A stretch of 64,000 bases of DNA from Paraburkholderia sp. BCC1884. GTDB taxonomy: Bacteria > Pseudomonadota > Gammaproteobacteria > Burkholderiales > Burkholderiaceae. Under the pieces are notes generated by a model, which worked only from the letters and a program-made list of their open reading frames with translations, did no database searches and was not told where the DNA came from. The stretch covers positions 228,424-292,423 of the forward strand of contig NZ_CAAJGL010000156.1 of the NCBI RefSeq assembly GCF_900996225.1, in the 5' to 3' direction. Within the stretch, counting starts at the first letter, position 1. Every line of letters starts with the position of its first letter. Of the stretch, positions 8,318 to 17,084 are shown in pieces. The translations under genes were made by a program, and so were the position numbers.

Positions 8318-8420
8318 TTTCAATCCTCGCAGGTGTGGGATGTCCAGTTTATAGAAATCTTCACACGAATCGATACGCATGCGCCCCGGCCAAGGACAAG
8401 CGCGTCCACTGCTTGAGCCA

Positions 8421-8684
8421 TTACTTTCCCGCCGTCGGCTTCCAGCCGCACTGTTTCGCGCCGGCGAGGTTGTGAGCGAGGATTGCCCTCGCGGTCTCGT
8501 CGGTGAGCACGTCGCCGTTACTCACATAGATCGGCTTCGTCCAGTCGCACGCAGTATCAACGAACCGGGTCTTGACCTGAACCAACGGTTCCGCGGCCAG
8601 CGGCTTCTCCTGGTCGGCTCCATTCATTGCGCAACTGGTCAGCAGCGGACCCAGCAGGCAAAGCAGCAACGTCGCTTTCAACAT
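8421..8684 (-). CDS. Rz1-like outer-membrane spanin lipoprotein (87 aa)
   Basis: Short lipoprotein: signal peptide MLKATLLLCLLGPLL and a lipobox ending LLTS-C, so the mature protein would be lipid-anchored in the outer membrane. It starts at ATG 8684 with AAGGAG upstream. The first 128 bp lie inside the upstream Rz-like gene in another frame, the classic Rz/Rz1 arrangement. The mature domain has two Cys (ACDW and QCGW) and is longer and less proline-rich than lambda Rz1. Role: last step of lysis, fusing inner and outer membranes with the Rz partner. Confidence 0.8.
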   Translation of the reverse strand: MLKATLLLCLLGPLLTSCAMNGADQEKPLAAEPLVQVKTRFVDTACDWTKPIYVSNGDVLTDETARAILAHNLAGAKQCGWKPTAGK

Positions 8685-8922
8685 CGGTTCTCTCCTTTTG
8701 TGCGGCCGCGCCCTGTTGGGCAGCTGCCGCGTTCGCTTGGGCCTCGGCGTCGCGCACCTCGGCGGTTTGGGTTTGCGCCTGAGCGGCAGTCGTTTGGGCT
8801 TCGGCAACTTTCTGGTCGGCCGTGGCCACCTTCGCCTTCGAATTCCAATGTGTCAGCAGCGCGCCGGCGCCGGCGAGTGCCGCGAGAATCCACGGACCAA
8901 ACTGGAGAAGCAGTGCGATCAT
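8557..8922 (-). CDS. Rz-like inner-membrane spanin (121 aa)
   Basis: One N-terminal membrane helix (MIALLLQFGPWILAALAGAG) followed by a long Ala/Gln/Glu-rich coiled coil in the periplasm, as in i-spanins. ATG 8922 overlaps the lysozyme stop as ATGA, so translation is coupled. The 3' third overlaps the Rz1-like gene. It forms the spanin complex with that lipoprotein. Confidence 0.8.
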   Translation of the reverse strand: MIALLLQFGPWILAALAGAGALLTHWNSKAKVATADQKVAEAQTTAAQAQTQTAEVRDAEAQANAAAAQQGAAAQKERTDVESDVAALPAGSAADQLRNEWSRPGEAAGRGTVGSGQDPVR

Positions 8923-9386
8923 TTCCCGTCCCTCATCATGTTGGCGAGCCGCAGCGCGCGGCCCGGTTGCGCGGCGGTGCCGATCCCTACCTGAGACGCC
9001 CACGCCGAGTTAAGCATCCCCTGCGCGGCGTCGGCGTACCGTCCTTGCCGCATCGCGGCGAGCGTGTTGACGAAACCGAGCAGCTTCGTGATGCCGAGGT
9101 TGAAGCACATGTTGCAGATCACGCGCTGGCGCGCGTAGTTGAAGTCGCGCCACCAAGCCAGATTGCGATCGAGATCCGCATAGACCGATTCGAGATCCCA
9201 CTCGAGCAGTTGATCGACCTGCTCGTCGGATAGCGGATAGGCCCATGCGGCCGGCAGCGGCGACGCGCGCAGGTTGTGGCCAACACCAGTCGTCGGAATG
9301 CCCTTTGTGTCGAGGTACACGATGTAGCGCACGCCCTCGTCGCGCCGTAGTTCGCAAACGAGTTGAAGCTCGTTATTGGCCTCCAT
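8919..9386 (-). CDS. GH24 phage lysozyme (endolysin, 155 aa)
   Basis: T4-type muramidase that cleaves peptidoglycan at the end of infection. The catalytic triad fits the family spacing exactly: Glu17, Asp26 and Thr32 in the E-x8-D-x5-T layout, followed by GVGHNL. Start ATG 9386 has GAGG upstream; two preceding GTG codons are alternatives. There is no obvious signal peptide or SAR helix, so it should depend on the holin for release. It lies between the holin and spanin genes. Confidence 0.88.
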   Translation of the reverse strand: MEANNELQLVCELRRDEGVRYIVYLDTKGIPTTGVGHNLRASPLPAAWAYPLSDEQVDQLLEWDLESVYADLDRNLAWWRDFNYARQRVICNMCFNLGITKLLGFVNTLAAMRQGRYADAAQGMLNSAWASQVGIGTAAQPGRALRLANMMRDGK

Positions 9387-9639
9387 CACCACCCTCGCGC
9401 GGTACGCGGCGCACCGTCGTATAACGCAACGCCAGGAACGTCGCGCACAGGATCGTGTAGCTGATCGCCTGCTGCACGCTGTGCGGCAGGTACTGTTTCA
9501 GGTCGTCAGGCATACCGTTCCACGTCTCGCGCAGCACGGCGCCGAGCGGCGCAACAACGCCTACGGCCGTCGAGAAAATAACGGTGCCGCGCGTGTGCAA
9601 TTTCTGCCAGCCGTCGGCCAGCGTGATCTTCAATGTCAT
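9373..9639 (-). CDS. Putative holin (88 aa)
   Basis: Small membrane protein immediately upstream of the lysozyme gene (14-bp overlap), with two candidate membrane helices (around residues 19-38 and 58-72) and a basic C-terminus, as in class II holins. The start at ATG 9639 overlaps the previous stop as ATGA; ATG 9648 is an alternative with three extra codons. Assignment rests on position, size and topology rather than a family match. Confidence 0.7.
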   Translation of the reverse strand: MTLKITLADGWQKLHTRGTVIFSTAVGVVAPLGAVLRETWNGMPDDLKQYLPHSVQQAISYTILCATFLALRYTTVRRVPREGGDGGQ

Positions 9640-9926
9640 TTCGTCCATCCCCGGGTTTCCGGACGCACGCCCGCGCGATCGTAGAGAAGCCGGTCCAGCT
9701 TCTCGTTGATCGCCTTGAGCTGCTCCTTGTTGTCGGACTTCTGCTCGCTCTGGTCTTTCTCGATGTGGTTGGTCCGATCCTCGAGGCTGCTGATTCGTCG
9801 ATCGAAGCTCAGATACAGGCCAAAGCCCGAACCGAGACATCCGGCTAACAGCGCGACCAGTGTCAAAAGCGTCGGGATGTTCACCGACTTGTCGAACGAC
9901 CATTGCCGCACTTCGTCTAGCGGCAT
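9636..9926 (-). CDS. Membrane-anchored coiled-coil protein of lysis cassette (96 aa)
   Basis: An N-terminal membrane helix (IPTLLTLVALLAGCLGSGFG) is followed by a highly charged coiled coil (SLEDRTNHIEKDQSEQKSDNKEQL). Starts possible at ATG 9926 or GTG 9950; both lie after a pair of transcription terminators, so the lysis cassette has its own promoter or relies on antitermination. It is translationally coupled to the holin gene. It may be an antiholin or a holin partner, but this is inference. Confidence 0.6.
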   Translation of the reverse strand: MPLDEVRQWSFDKSVNIPTLLTLVALLAGCLGSGFGLYLSFDRRISSLEDRTNHIEKDQSEQKSDNKEQLKAINEKLDRLLYDRAGVRPETRGWTK

Positions 9927-9983
9927 TGCCCCCGCTTGCCGTTCTTGATTCACGCGCTCCCCCTTTGAAAACGGCGCGGCCAT

Positions 9984-10038
9984 AAAAAAAGCCACCCGAA
10001 GGCGGCCAATAAAAAAAGCCAGCTCGAAGGCTGGCTTT
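9984..10038 (-). terminator. Tandem intrinsic terminators after lipoprotein gene
   Basis: Two minus-strand hairpins follow each other. The first (10015-10038) pairs AAAGCCAGC with GCTGGCTTT around a six-base loop and is followed by seven T. The second (9991-10006) pairs GCCGCC with GGTGGC around a TTCG tetraloop and is also followed by seven T. They would end the long late transcript before the lysis genes unless it is antiterminated. Confidence 0.8.
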
Positions 10039-10059
10039 CGTTCTCTCTTTAATTTGGTG

Positions 10060-10923
10060 CTACGTCCCCGCTGACGCGCCACTCGCGGCGCCGGCGTTAT
10101 CCGCTGTCTCCTTGTAGAGAGCGGCTATCGTATCGGCGACGGACTGGATTTGCAGATTTTGCAAATAGGCGTCGGGGGTGCGGCAATCGGCGCCCAGATG
10201 ACCCTGCGTGACAGTGTTGACTGTCGTGTACGCCCCGGTCACTGGATCCTGCGTAGTGACATACGCGTAGGAGATGCCGCCGGCCAACTGGCCCGTCGTC
10301 GCGGCAACCGCTTGCAAAATCGACCCTTGGAGAGCATCTCGAGCGGTGTACTGATCATTAAAATTCGAGCCGGCCGGATAGTCGCAGGTCTCGATCGGAA
10401 GAACAATCCATACCTGTTTGCCAGCAACGTGCATCCGCTGGATGAACACCTCCAGATCCTGCTCGAACTGAGTTGCAGCCGCGCGCTGGTCAGGGTCCGT
10501 CCAAGGCGTAACCATGTCATCGAGCTGGAAATTTGCTATCACTGCGCCGCTGAGGTCCGTCTTGAACTGGTCCTGCGTCGGGGGAAGACCGTTGTCTTCG
10601 CCCATTATCAACGCGTGAAGCGATGTACCGTCCATGACTTTCGGTGTCACGTCGGCAGTGACACCGCGCGCGGCCAGCGCGTCCTGAAGGGTTTGTACCG
10701 TCGTCTGAACGTCTGAGGACCCATCGGCATCGGATGCAGCCTTCGCGACCGCAGCCAATTGCGCATGCGCAGTAGCTGCCGTCAACGACACCAGCGGTTT
10801 TCCGTACATAGAAATCGTGTACGCCTTGGCAGCTGGCTGAGATGAAATACCGCCGTCTCCACCGCCGCCGCACGCCACAAGACTGAACGCCACCAATCCC
10901 ACTGCCGAACACAACTTGAACAT
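10060..10923 (-). CDS. Lipoprotein, possibly SGNH-hydrolase-like (287 aa)
   Basis: Begins with a bacterial lipoprotein signal (MFKLCSAVGLVAFSLVAC) and a Gly-rich linker, so it should be exported and lipid-anchored. The body alternates helices with a repeated region; the C-terminal GHLGADCRTPDAYLQ resembles the catalytic Asp/His block of SGNH/GDSL esterases, but no GDSL or N-terminal Ser block is clear. Start ATG 10923 is preferred over a TTG at 10962 because it places the signal peptide at the N-terminus. It lies between the tail fibre genes and the lysis cassette, ahead of tandem terminators. It may be a late virion-linked or host-surface-modifying factor. Confidence 0.6.
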   Translation of the reverse strand: MFKLCSAVGLVAFSLVACGGGGDGGISSQPAAKAYTISMYGKPLVSLTAATAHAQLAAVAKAASDADGSSDVQTTVQTLQDALAARGVTADVTPKVMDGTSLHALIMGEDNGLPPTQDQFKTDLSGAVIANFQLDDMVTPWTDPDQRAAATQFEQDLEVFIQRMHVAGKQVWIVLPIETCDYPAGSNFNDQYTARDALQGSILQAVAATTGQLAGGISYAYVTTQDPVTGAYTTVNTVTQGHLGADCRTPDAYLQNLQIQSVADTIAALYKETADNAGAASGASAGT

Positions 10924-10983
10924 CGCCGCCCCCGAGGAAAATGCCTTGCTTTTGTCTGACAAATATTACATTGAATTACGACA

Positions 10984-11295
10984 TCATGCGACGATCTCTG
11001 CCCCAGCGAAAACGAAACGGTTCGCATAGGTGGGCGCGGCGTTCTCGGGAGCGGCGGCAGATAACTGCTGCTCCGCATAAGCGAACGCGTCCTGCCCGTT
11101 GGCGGGTAAGCCGTCAACGACAATTTGCTGGGTATAAAGCGGAGCTTTACCAGCTGCGCGCATATCGGCATTCAGATAGGAAGCGATCTGAATCGATGTG
11201 CTCTTTCCGTCGTCGTCCAGCGTGACCAACGATGCGCGGTGATAGCTGGCGGTGGCGCCGGTCGACGGCGTCACATAGTCTTTCTGAAGAGGCAT
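10984..11295 (-). CDS. Hypothetical tail-region protein (103 aa)
   Basis: Soluble protein with no recognisable motif, starting MPLQKDYVTPSTGATASYHR. ATG 11295 has AGGATTG upstream. It is 12 bp from the tail-fibre-like gene and so is probably co-transcribed with the tail genes; many phages have such small proteins after the host-specificity protein. Confidence 0.65.
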   Translation of the reverse strand: MPLQKDYVTPSTGATASYHRASLVTLDDDGKSTSIQIASYLNADMRAAGKAPLYTQQIVVDGLPANGQDAFAYAEQQLSAAAPENAAPTYANRFVFAGAEIVA

Positions 11296-11307
11296 GTTCA
11301 ATCCTGG

Positions 11308-12048
11308 TTAAATATTGCTTAGATCAATCGCCATGAATCGCCAATCAAATTGCGATCCAAAACAGATGTCGTTGTTAGGGTGAGCCGGACTGCCGTTCTG
11401 GTAATACCCGTACTTGAAATTGACGGTATTGCCCGCGGTCTGAAGCCCACTCATGTTGTACCAACTGTTGGGGCCGCCACCTTCCGTGCAGATGAAAGCC
11501 GTTCCGATCGCCGCGACGCCGATTTTGCTCACCGTCGGGTAGTTCCACGAGGATGTACGCGTGTCAACATGCGCCCATTGTCCCCACCCAGGCGATGTGT
11601 TGTTGATGTTCCCGGCTTGGTTGTCGATCACCCGAGCGATACGCTGGCGCGCATCGAACACCAGCACGCCATTCTGGTCAAACACTTGAAGCCCGTAGCC
11701 TGGCCCCGCAGGCGCGGCAGCAGACGACTGATCGAATACATACACGCTAACGATCGCGGCTGTATCGGTCCAGATTTTTACGGACCACGTGCCGTTGCTG
11801 TTGACGCATTGCAAGATGGTCGCGTATGCATTCGGGCTATACAAAGCGATCAGTGGCTTTACTGCGTTGATCGTGAAACTAGCCACATTCGCCGAGTAGG
11901 TGTACATGACACCGGCATTAGACTTAGCTCCGTTGATTGTGCCGCCCGCTGTCGTCACATCAAATTTCTGTCGCAACGCATAGTTCTGCGTGGTGCCGTC
12001 GATCTGGACTAGCCCGGTATCGGTAAATGCCTGAAATCCAACCGGCAT
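11308..12048 (-). CDS. Putative tail fibre / tip accessory protein (246 aa)
   Basis: Beta-rich, Gly/Asn/Ser/Thr-rich protein typical of phage adhesins. It contains a YGLQVFDQNGVLVFDARQRIARVID segment that resembles part of the next upstream product (GLQCWDENGNLIFDATYRVLRIID), so the two genes seem to share a repeated domain. Its ATG overlaps the preceding stop (TGATG). Host-surface binding is inferred from position and composition. Confidence 0.65.
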   Translation of the reverse strand: MPVGFQAFTDTGLVQIDGTTQNYALRQKFDVTTAGGTINGAKSNAGVMYTYSANVASFTINAVKPLIALYSPNAYATILQCVNSNGTWSVKIWTDTAAIVSVYVFDQSSAAAPAGPGYGLQVFDQNGVLVFDARQRIARVIDNQAGNINNTSPGWGQWAHVDTRTSSWNYPTVSKIGVAAIGTAFICTEGGGPNSWYNMSGLQTAGNTVNFKYGYYQNGSPAHPNNDICFGSQFDWRFMAIDLSNI

Positions 12049-12365
12049 CAGCTTGCTCCGTAAAACAAAGTACCCAGCTGGTAAGTGTCGTATTGGGTGT
12101 TGTGTTTAGGCGCATACGACCAGCTAAGAATGCCGGTGGACGGATCGATCGTGAAACGAGGCGTTATTACCCCTCCGGAAAGGTAGCCGTCGCCGCACGT
12201 GTTGTTTGGTTGGAATGACACAAAACCACCCTGCTTCAGGCGGTCGTCCTGCCGACTGTTATTGGTGCCGTCCATGATTACCGAGTCGATAATCCGCAAA
12301 ACCCGGTACGTAGCATCGAAGATGAGGTTCCCGTTCTCATCCCAGCATTGAAGGCCACAAGACAT
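12048..12365 (-). CDS. Tail-tip accessory protein (105 aa)
   Basis: Carries the same CWDENGNLIFDATYRVLRIID-type module as the downstream 246-aa protein and little else. Its ATG shares a base with the stop of the gpJ-like gene (TAATG), indicating coupled translation. Role in the tail tip is inferred from this operon position. Confidence 0.65.
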   Translation of the reverse strand: MSCGLQCWDENGNLIFDATYRVLRIIDSVIMDGTNNSRQDDRLKQGGFVSFQPNNTCGDGYLSGGVITPRFTIDPSTGILSWSYAPKHNTQYDTYQLGTLFYGAS

Positions 12366-15300
12366 TACCAACACCCCCAGCGAACGCGAAGCGTGTTGTT
12401 GTTGTCGTAGGCCCGGCCGCCGCTGTTGTCGCTCACGGCATAGCCACTGCCCGCGTTCGCGCCATTGAAGGTCAGGCCGGAGTTTTTATTTAGCACCCAC
12501 AGCGGCTGGCCGTTCGCGCCGAGCGCGGTCGATTGAATGATGTCACCGATATTGGCGTTTTGAATCCACGCCACACCGATCAACGCTTGGCTGATGAAGA
12601 CCTGCCCGCCCTGCACGACGAATGGCGCTGTAACGGCGCTGCCGTTCGGGTCAAGAATTGCGACGCGGCTCGCGGACAGAAGAACCTGCGACTCCACGAC
12701 ACCACTGGTGTTGTCGACACCAACGCCAATGCCGGCGATGTAGGTGCGGCCGTTTGCGGTGATCTGCGTCTTGATCTGGTACGACGCGGCCACGCGCCCA
12801 TTCAAGTCCGCGTACGAACTCGCCACGGTCTGCACCGCAGCCGTGTTTGCGTTTGCCTGCGCCTGAATCGTGGTGATCTGCGTCGCCTGCGCGCTGTCGG
12901 CGTCAATGCGCGCCTGCGTCTCGGTTTGCACTGCCGCGAGCAGGGTCGTTTTCGTCGAGGTGATCTGAGCGGTGGTCGTCTCAAGGTTCTGCGCCAGCGC
13001 GAGATCGGCCTCCGCGCGCGCCGACTGCTCAGACCAGACACCTGCGTAGACCTGCGTTGAGCCGGCGTAGTCGCCAGTGCTGCCCGCCATTTCTGGAATG
13101 AGCACTTGGGCGCTTACCTGGTCAAGACGCGTCGACAACGCTGTGTCGCCGTCGACGCGCGCCTGCTGCTCATTCGAGATGGCCGCGGCGTTCTCTTGAA
13201 CGTCCTGCTGTAAGTCCGGAATCAGTTCGATGGTCGCAAGCAGATCGGAACCGAGCGACGTCTGCGTAATGTGCCCCGCAAAGTAAGCCTCGTATTCCGT
13301 TTCGTCGCTGCTGCTCTGGCCGTTCACGCCCGCGCCGGCCGGATACCACGGCCCGATGTTGCCCGACGTGTCGACCAGACGCGCCCAGAAAAAGAACGAT
13401 TGGCCTGCCGCGAGTCCCTGATATGAAGTGCCTGCCTGCGGAAACGCGAAATCGGAGAACTTGATCGCATCAGCGAGCACGTTCGTGCGGCTGTACCAGA
13501 TCTCGGTGCGTTGCGTGTCGCCGGCCGAGCCATCCGCCGGGAACGACCAATTCAGGTTGATGCCGAACACGATCGATTCCGTTGTCAGCGAAACGACTTG
13601 AGGCGGCGGGCTGGTCTTGCCCGTCAGCGCGGTGTCGACGCTATACGCCGGGATGGACGTCACACCCATCGGATTGACCGCGCGCACGCGAGCGGTATAG
13701 GTGCCCTGATAGATACCGAAAACCTCGGCCTGCAAGCCGCCGGTCGAGTTGACGGTCACCCACTCGCCATTGTCCTTCCGCCACTCGGGCAAGTACGAGA
13801 CAGCGCTGGCCGCCGCGTCCCACGCAATGACCATAACGGTTTTCGAGATGCCCTGATCGATGACCGAGTACGTCGAAAGCGTGACGTTCGCCGGCGGCGG
13901 CTGAACCGAGGGCGGCACGACCGTGATCGGCCGCACCTGAATCGCTGCGCCATTGTCGATCGCGGCGTACTTACCCGGTTCATACTGCGTTGCGTTGACG
14001 GTGTAGGTGATCTGACCGTTGTCGTCGCCTTCCTGCACGCTGATCACGCGAAACAACTGCGACGCGAGGTCTGCGCTCTCGAGCATCCACACCGCATTAG
14101 GCACCGGCTGGGTGCTAAAAATGTCCGACACGGTGATCGCATCGCCGTCGACCGATTGCACGGTGCGCTTTTCCGCAATGCCGGTCGGCAGGATGACCGT
14201 GAGTGAGTCACCCGCTGCGACAGCCGGTGCCTTGTCGAGCGTTATGGTTCGAACGTTGACAGCACGAATCCGGCCGCCTATACGTCGGCCAGCCTTGGCA
14301 GGGTCTGCGACCGCGATCACCTGACCGGGCGCGCAGAGCGTTCCGTCTAGCCCCACCTGAAACGACACCGTGTTCGTCTCGTAGCGGCTGGTCAGCAGCG
14401 TCCACAAACCAACGCGGTGCGCCTGCCCTTGAGACGTGACACCGAAGGCGGTGATCTGCGCCTTGACGATGCCGTAGCGGGCGATGCCGTCGTCATCTGG
14501 CACGTACTCCACCGCCTGTTGATAGCCGTTCGCCGGGTCGTTCCAGCTGATGAGCGCAGTGGTGTAGCGCGTCTTGCGCTCCGAACCGACATATTGAAAC
14601 TTGCCGGCGATGACGTTCGCGGCCGTGTAGACGTAGACCGGATCCGACGGCATGTCGGCGCTCGCCACCATGGCGCCCGGACCCCAATAGGCGATGCCGC
14701 GAAACGTGGTGGCAAGATCCTGAAGTACCTTGTACGCGTCGGCCTGCGACTGGATGACGGCGTTGCACGTAAAGCGCGGCTCCTGACCGCCCTTACCGTC
14801 GGAGACCATCACGTCGCAATACTGCGCGATCTGGTACAGCCCCCACTTGTCCACCATCGAGTCGTCGACGCGATTACCGAGACCGTACCGCTTGTTCAGG
14901 ACGAGGTCACGGAAAATCCACGGCGGGCTATTCGACCAGGCCAGCTTGAACGTACCGTCCCACACGCCGGAATAGGTTCGGGCGATAGGGTCGTAATTCG
15001 TCGGCACCTGGATCAGCAGACCGTTGATGTCGTACGCGCGCGTCGGCACCGAACTGAACGACTGCGCATCGAACGAGAGGCCAACCAGTGCGCTCATCGG
15101 ATAGCGGAGCTTCCGGTCGATGATTTCCGTGATCGCCTCGATATTGACGGTGTCGGCGATCAACGAACTGTGAGCGTTTGCCGTGATCCGGCGCACGCGC
15201 ACCAACCAGCCGGTGGCAGCCGCCGGCAATTCGACACGCACGCTGCGCTCATACAGCGTCGTCGTCTTGCCGTCGAACGCACCGGACACGACTTGCGCGT

Positions 15301-15757
15301 AGGAGCCGCCATCTGTCGCGAGGTCGATTGCATACTCGACGCGATAGCCGGTCACGTTGCCCGTTGTGGAATCCGACTTCTGTAGCGCCGGCACGCCGAA
15401 CCGCACGCGCACCGCGGTGAGTTGCGTGTTCTCGACCTGGTGCACCCAAGGCGCATCCGACGTGAGCGGCACGCTAACCGCAACCTCATTCTCGACGGCT
15501 GGAAACCCAGACATATACGTCTGATCCTGCGTGCCCAGCCGGGTGTCGACACTGTAGTTCGTGAAGTTGACCGAGCCGTCCGAATTCTGGATCGGCGTGT
15601 CGTCCAGAAAGACGGATTGCAGGCCGTTCACCAAACCTTCAATCGGCCCTTCCGACACCAGATCAAGCACGCGCGCATAAGCGATCGAATGCAGGCTATC
15701 CGGTGACTCGGTCGGCGTGCTGCCGGAGCCCCCACCTTTTGAACCCTGGATGCGCAT
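12365..15757 (-). CDS. Tail tip host-specificity protein (gpJ-like, 1130 aa)
   Basis: Central tail-tip protein that contacts the host receptor. Length and layout match lambda gpJ: an N-terminal core (residues about 1-600, DSLHSIAYARVLDLVSEGPIEGL near the start), a fibronectin-III-like pair (about 620-820), a heptad-rich stretch (about 840-970) and a DUF1983-like C-terminal domain (NGRTYIAGIGVGVDN). It follows gpI, gpK and gpL homologues in the order L-K-I-J, as in lambda. The receptor cannot be told from sequence. Confidence 0.92.
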   Translation of the reverse strand: MRIQGSKGGGSGSTPTESPDSLHSIAYARVLDLVSEGPIEGLVNGLQSVFLDDTPIQNSDGSVNFTNYSVDTRLGTQDQTYMSGFPAVENEVAVSVPLTSDAPWVHQVENTQLTAVRVRFGVPALQKSDSTTGNVTGYRVEYAIDLATDGGSYAQVVSGAFDGKTTTLYERSVRVELPAAATGWLVRVRRITANAHSSLIADTVNIEAITEIIDRKLRYPMSALVGLSFDAQSFSSVPTRAYDINGLLIQVPTNYDPIARTYSGVWDGTFKLAWSNSPPWIFRDLVLNKRYGLGNRVDDSMVDKWGLYQIAQYCDVMVSDGKGGQEPRFTCNAVIQSQADAYKVLQDLATTFRGIAYWGPGAMVASADMPSDPVYVYTAANVIAGKFQYVGSERKTRYTTALISWNDPANGYQQAVEYVPDDDGIARYGIVKAQITAFGVTSQGQAHRVGLWTLLTSRYETNTVSFQVGLDGTLCAPGQVIAVADPAKAGRRIGGRIRAVNVRTITLDKAPAVAAGDSLTVILPTGIAEKRTVQSVDGDAITVSDIFSTQPVPNAVWMLESADLASQLFRVISVQEGDDNGQITYTVNATQYEPGKYAAIDNGAAIQVRPITVVPPSVQPPPANVTLSTYSVIDQGISKTVMVIAWDAAASAVSYLPEWRKDNGEWVTVNSTGGLQAEVFGIYQGTYTARVRAVNPMGVTSIPAYSVDTALTGKTSPPPQVVSLTTESIVFGINLNWSFPADGSAGDTQRTEIWYSRTNVLADAIKFSDFAFPQAGTSYQGLAAGQSFFFWARLVDTSGNIGPWYPAGAGVNGQSSSDETEYEAYFAGHITQTSLGSDLLATIELIPDLQQDVQENAAAISNEQQARVDGDTALSTRLDQVSAQVLIPEMAGSTGDYAGSTQVYAGVWSEQSARAEADLALAQNLETTTAQITSTKTTLLAAVQTETQARIDADSAQATQITTIQAQANANTAAVQTVASSYADLNGRVAASYQIKTQITANGRTYIAGIGVGVDNTSGVVESQVLLSASRVAILDPNGSAVTAPFVVQGGQVFISQALIGVAWIQNANIGDIIQSTALGANGQPLWVLNKNSGLTFNGANAGSGYAVSDNSGGRAYDNNNTLRVRWGCW

Positions 15758-15759
15758 GC

Positions 15760-16335
15760 CTATGCCTGGTCTTGGGCGTAAATGCCGTCGCTGATGACTT
15801 TAGAGCCGACACGCATGCGACCGTAGACGAGCGGCACCGGCTCGCCCTGCGCGGCGCCGTTCACCGGCCCATTGAAGTAATAAGACGTGCCGTTATCCGG
15901 TCCGGTGCCAGCAAGACCCGCAGTCTGAGGACTCAACATCTGCATGACACCGCCCAGCGCGAGCGACGCGCCGAGCCCGATCAGCGAGCCGCCGCCGAAT
16001 TCGCTGGTGACGACGCCGACGACGACCAGAGCCGCGCCAAGAATCGTCTGGAACAGACCGGCAGCCTTGCTGCCGACCAGCACCGGCGCGATGCGGATCT
16101 CATCGTCGCCGACCGGGTAGTCGAGCTGCTCTTCATTGAGACTTCGGCGTCCCATGAACACCGCGAACCTCAGGCCGTTGTCTTTCGCGTCCATCATGAA
16201 TTTTTCGAATCCGCTGATCTGCGAGCACAGCGCGCGCATGGCCTCAGCCGTCGAGGAAACCGCGAAGCGATGCACGCGACCGAACCGCGCGCCAGCCACC
16301 CCATATAGCCGGATCGTTCGAACCTTTTCGGTCAC
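15760..16335 (-). CDS. Tail assembly protein (lambda gpI-like, 191 aa)
   Basis: Resembles lambda gpI: an N-terminal ubiquitin-like region (RTIRLYGVAGARFGRVHRF), a Gly/Ala-rich hydrophobic centre, and the conserved C-terminal GEPVPLVYGRMRVGSKVISDG. Needed for tail tip assembly but probably absent from the virion, by analogy. It overlaps the gpK-like gene by 4 bp. Confidence 0.88.
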   Translation of the reverse strand: MTEKVRTIRLYGVAGARFGRVHRFAVSSTAEAMRALCSQISGFEKFMMDAKDNGLRFAVFMGRRSLNEEQLDYPVGDDEIRIAPVLVGSKAAGLFQTILGAALVVVGVVTSEFGGGSLIGLGASLALGGVMQMLSPQTAGLAGTGPDNGTSYYFNGPVNGAAQGEPVPLVYGRMRVGSKVISDGIYAQDQA

Positions 16336-17084
16336 GCCTGTTCCCTTTTGTATCGAAGCACGGTGCGCATGCTATGCGCCCACATACCGCCCCAGACCGT
16401 GCGGCCGGAAAGCTGCCCATGCATGTGATGCAGCAGCACGTTGTCGCCCAGATAGACGCCGGCGTGATTCGGCACTCCGTTTTTGCTGCGGATCTGCATC
16501 AGCAGAACGTCGCCCACCTCGAGCGCGGCACTCTGCCCCATATCGGCAAATCCGGCCTGTTCGAAGTTATCGAGATAGAGATTCGAAATGCCGTCGTCCC
16601 ACCAGTTGTCAGGACGCTCGAAATCCGGCAGCGCGACGCCGCGTTCGAGTTGGTAATAGCTGCGGATCAGGTCATAGCAGTCGTGCACGCCGTGGACGAA
16701 CTGCCGACCGATCAGCGGCGCAATGTAGCCAGCCGGCCCGAACTCGAACCAGTCGTCCAGTGCAATCGCACCGTCTCCCTGCACGCCAAGAGACACGATC
16801 ACCCACTTATCGACGCCGCTTTGCTCGCACATCGCGCGATCGGCGCCGCTCGGCCGCGCCGGCGCGCCGGGATGGGAATGCACCACCGCGACGATCGAGC
16901 CAAGCTCCTCGGCATGCGCATAGTCTTCGGGCGCCATCACAAAATCGTCGCCTGCACGCGTGGCAGTGTTCCGGCACGGCACGTACAGTTCACGGCCCGC
17001 GCGAAGCACGACTAGCCCGCAGCACTCGCGCGGGTACTCCGCGAGCGCGTGATTCGCGATCGCGGTTCTGATCTGCTCGTTCAT
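16332..17084 (-). CDS. Tail tip peptidase (gpK-like, JAMM plus NlpC/P60, 250 aa)
   Basis: Two-domain tail protein. The N-terminal MPN/JAMM domain has the metal-binding pattern E(CCGL)...HSHPG...SGAD (about residues 20-100). The C-terminal NlpC/P60 domain has the catalytic Cys in HDCYDLIRS and the His in NHAGVYLGD. In lambda-like phages this protein opens peptidoglycan during DNA entry or processes a tail protein. It stands between gpL- and gpI-like genes. Confidence 0.9.
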   Translation of the reverse strand: MNEQIRTAIANHALAEYPRECCGLVVLRAGRELYVPCRNTATRAGDDFVMAPEDYAHAEELGSIVAVVHSHPGAPARPSGADRAMCEQSGVDKWVIVSLGVQGDGAIALDDWFEFGPAGYIAPLIGRQFVHGVHDCYDLIRSYYQLERGVALPDFERPDNWWDDGISNLYLDNFEQAGFADMGQSAALEVGDVLLMQIRSKNGVPNHAGVYLGDNVLLHHMHGQLSGRTVWGGMWAHSMRTVLRYKREQA

